A stretch of 64,000 nucleotides of DNA from Actinomadura kijaniata NBRC 14229 (GTDB taxonomy: Bacteria > Actinomycetota > Actinomycetes > Streptosporangiales > Streptosporangiaceae): contig NZ_BCQR01000030.1 in assembly GCF_001552175.1 (NCBI RefSeq), positions 22,415-86,414 on the forward strand, read 5' to 3'. This document shows positions 62,254 through 64,000 of the stretch, one piece after another. The notes beneath the pieces were generated by a model that did no database searches, was not told the DNA's origin, and saw only the letters and a list, made by a program, of their open reading frames with translations. Each line of letters starts with the position of its first letter. The stretch's first letter is position 1. Both the position numbers and the translations under genes were made by a program.

Positions 62254-62706
62254 GTGGACATGAAGTTCTCGCTCGCGCTCCCCCGCGTGGCGCCGAGCAT
62301 CCCCGTCGTCCGGCGGGTGGTGGGCGACGCGCTGCGCGCCCTCGGCGTCACGGAGGAGTGCGTCGCCGACATCCTCGTCGCCGCCTCCGAGGCCTGCACC
62401 AACGCCGTCGAACACGCCCACGCGTGCGGCAACTACGAGGTGTTCGGCCACGTGGACGAGGACACCGTCCAGCTGAAGATCATGGACTGGGGGCGCGGGC
62501 CGCGCCCGGTCCCGCCCGGCACGGGGCCGGGAAGCCTGGCCGAGTCGGGCCGCGGCATCAAGATCATGCAGGCGCTGGTGGACGACCTCGACATCGACTC
62601 CGGTCCCGACCGCGGCACCGTCGTTCACCTGCGGAAGCGGTTGACCTGGCGAGACGAGGCGCTCAACCGCAGCCTCGAACGCCGTCTCATGCACAGCGCC
62701 GGGTAG
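62254..62706 (+). CDS. RsbW-like ATP-binding (anti-sigma kinase) protein
   Basis: The 150-aa protein is a GHKL ATPase domain: N-box VAASEACTNAVEHAHACG near residue 47, G1 MDWGRGPRPVP near 76 and G2 ESGRGIKIMQALVDDLDI near 97. This is the fold of RsbW/SpoIIAB, which phosphorylates STAS antagonists and holds sigma factors. The STAS protein at 13.8 kb is a conceivable partner. A TATAGC element at 62141-62146 may be a -10 box. It lies between purS and purQ in the same direction, with gaps of 256 and 134 bases. Confidence 0.88.
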   Translation: MDMKFSLALPRVAPSIPVVRRVVGDALRALGVTEECVADILVAASEACTNAVEHAHACGNYEVFGHVDEDTVQLKIMDWGRGPRPVPPGTGPGSLAESGRGIKIMQALVDDLDIDSGPDRGTVVHLRKRLTWRDEALNRSLERRLMHSAG

Positions 62707-62792
62707 ATTGGGACGCGCGCGGGGGGTTTTCGACGCGTAACGGTTGACCGGTGGTACCCGCCGCCGTCGCCGGCCGCCCTCATACGCAGTAG

Positions 62793-62826
62793 CGCCTGCC
62801 GCCACGGCGGGCAAGGATCGCAGGCG
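62793..62826 (+). promoter_or_regulatory. Structured leader before purQ
   Basis: CGCCTGC (62793-62799) pairs with GCAGGCG (62820-62826) around an inner CCGC/GCGG hairpin (62799-62810), ending 14 bases before the purQ start. It does not match a purine riboswitch that I know. Confidence 0.35.
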
Positions 62827-62840
62827 AAGGAACAGAAGCG

Positions 62841-63521
62841 ATGGATGCTGCCCGGGTCGGGGTCATCACCTTCCCAGGTTCACTCGATGATCGCGACGCC
62901 GCACGTGCGGTGAGGCTGGCCGGAGCCCAGCCCGTCGCGCTCTGGCATGCCGATCACGACCTGCAGGGGGTGGACGCCGTCGTCCTGCCCGGCGGGTTCT
63001 CCTACGGCGACTACCTGCGCGCGGGCGCGATCTCGGCCGCCGCGCCGATCATGGCCGAGGTGAAGGCCGGCGCGAACGCGGGCCTGCCGGTGCTCGGCAT
63101 CTGCAACGGTTTCCAGGTCCTGTGCGAGGCGCACCTGCTGCCCGGCGCGCTGCTGCGCAACGTCGGGCTGCACTTCGTCTGCCGCGACCAGCGGCTGCGC
63201 GTCGACAACGCCGACACCGCGTGGACCTCCGACTACAGCCCCGGCCAGGAGATCGTCATCCCGGTCAAGAACGCCGACGGACGGTACACCGCCGACGACG
63301 ACACGCTGAAGGCGCTGGAGTCCGAGGGCCGGGTCGTGGCGCGCTACCTGGACCTGAACCCCAACGGCTCGCTCAACGACATCGCGGGCATCACCAACGA
63401 GGCCGGCAACGTGGTCGGCCTGATGCCGCACCCCGAGCACGCCGTCGAGTCCCTCACCGGCCCGTCCACCGACGGGCTCGGCTTCTTCACCTCGATCATC
63501 AAGAGATTGGTCAACGCGTGA
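62841..63521 (+). CDS. purQ: Phosphoribosylformylglycinamidine synthase subunit PurQ
   Basis: The 226-aa class I glutamine amidotransferase has [18 protein letters not shown] near residue 48, nucleophile Cys in [13 protein letters not shown] near 90, and the His/Glu pair in [12 protein letters not shown] near 200. It supplies ammonia to PurL in FGAM synthesis. The 3' end overlaps the next gene by four bases (GTGA); that gene is not purL, at least in its first 160 codons. Confidence 0.96.
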   Translation: MDAARVGVITFPGSLDDRDAARAVRLAGAQPVALWHADHDLQGVDAVVLPGGFSYGDYLRAGAISAAAPIMAEVKAGANAGLPVLGICNGFQVLCEAHLLPGALLRNVGLHFVCRDQRLRVDNADTAWTSDYSPGQEIVIPVKNADGRYTADDDTLKALESEGRVVARYLDLNPNGSLNDIAGITNEAGNVVGLMPHPEHAVESLTGPSTDGLGFFTSIIKRLVNA

Positions 63522-64000
63522 GTGAGCAGCGTCCCACCGTTCCGGGCGATCCGGCCGACAAGGGCGGCGAGGAGCCGACGCTGGAGTGGTTCGCCGACCT
63601 GAAGGACGACGCCGACGACCCCGAGCTGCACGCCGTGAACCCCGCGGTCACCCAGGCGTACGAGGCGATCCTGGAAGAGAACGAGGAGGCGCGGCCGGAC
63701 CGCGCCGAGCAGGCCCCGCAAGCCCCGCAGGCGCCGCAAGCCCCGCAGGCGCCGGAGACCCCCGAGGCCCCGGCCCCGCAGGCGCCGGCGTTCGAGCAGC
63801 CGCGGTTCGAGCAGGAGCGGTTCGACCAGCCGCGGTTCGACCAGCCGCCCGCCGCGCGGGCCCCCGAGATGTTCCAGGACCCTGCGGCGTCGCCCGCGCC
63901 GGTGCCGGGCGCCTCCTGGACGGTCCAGCCGCCGTCCGACCCGCCCACCGCCGACCCGTCCGCCGCCGAGCCGGCCCCGGCGCCCGGCGAGCCCGGCGGG
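63518..64000 (+). CDS. Proline/glutamine-rich protein, N-terminal part (runs off the window)
   Basis: The frame is open from GTG 63518 to the end of the window (161 codons). The start overlaps the purQ stop by four bases, so it is coupled. The first 60 residues are acidic ([29 protein letters not shown]). Then come QAP repeats ([17 protein letters not shown]) and RF-x-QP repeats ([19 protein letters not shown]), then Pro/Ala-rich text. This type of disordered N-terminus often precedes a membrane or scaffold domain, but the rest is outside the window, so function cannot be told. It is not PurL. Confidence 0.7.
   Translation, partial: MSEQRPTVPGDPADKGGEEPTLEWFADLKDDADDPELHAVNPAVTQAYEAILEENEEARPDRAEQAPQAPQAPQAPQAPETPEAPAPQAPAFEQPRFEQERFDQPRFDQPPAARAPEMFQDPAASPAPVPGASWTVQPPSDPPTADPSAAEPAPAPGEPGG

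Overview
This is a high-GC actinobacterial chromosome segment with frequent GTG/TTG starts, many 4-bp ATGA/GTGA stop-start overlaps and long GC-rich hairpins between convergent genes. The gene content (WhiB-family protein, AfsR/SARP regulator, two Spo0M-like proteins, FadE5-type acyl-CoA dehydrogenase, F420-type LLM oxidoreductase, SigE-family sigma factor, DUF6458 and CU044_5270-type proteins) points to a spore-forming or filamentous actinomycete, most likely Streptosporangiales (Actinomadura-like). That placement is inference from gene content, not from a marker tree.

Layout. 0-8 kb: a membrane Fe-S reductase of the CCG/heterodisulfide-reductase type, a PASTA lipoprotein, a ZIP-like metal transporter, a glycine-betaine/proline-type ABC importer (permease fused to binding protein, plus CBS-tailed ATPase), dCTP deaminase and tRNA-Gly(CCC). 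8-16 kb: an O-methyltransferase, a SigE-family sigma factor between two proline-rich proteins, a PrmC-like methyltransferase, an acyltransferase-3 protein, a STAS-domain antagonist, and an L,D-transpeptidase with a secreted partner that ends in LPVTG. 16-23.3 kb: a signalling block with a MarR regulator, a GAF-PP2C phosphatase, a translationally coupled receiver-PP2C / histidine kinase / receiver operon, and an ECF sigma factor with its membrane partner.

23.4-26.8 kb is the one clearly accessory stretch. It holds a frameshifted secreted-protein remnant, then a two-gene module (116-aa unknown protein and HEIAH metalloprotease, joined by a GTGA overlap) flanked by two degenerate IS5-type transposase remnants that point away from it. 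This is the best candidate in the window for an undescribed system.

27-43 kb: membrane proteins (pentapeptide-like, DUF3618-like, holin-like), polyphosphate kinase with a Nudix/histidine-phosphatase partner and a PHO-box-like repeat at its start, an MFS exporter, FMN reductase, a SARP regulator, a CYTH-CHAD protein overlapping it tail to tail, an alpha/beta hydrolase-SDR fusion whose SDR half looks catalytically broken, and a serine hydrolase. 43-51 kb: GNAT and WhiB genes diverging from a 15-bp tandem palindromic repeat, quinone oxidoreductase, rhomboid protease, DoxX, SDR, a pentapeptide-like membrane protein, and two Spo0M paralogues flanking an SMR exporter gene. 51-64 kb: FadE5-type dehydrogenase, an OmpA-like lipoprotein, LLM oxidoreductase, a three-gene 2-oxoacid dehydrogenase operon, thymidine kinase, a second pentapeptide-like membrane protein, purS and purQ separated by an RsbW-like ATPase, and the start of a proline-rich gene that runs off the window.
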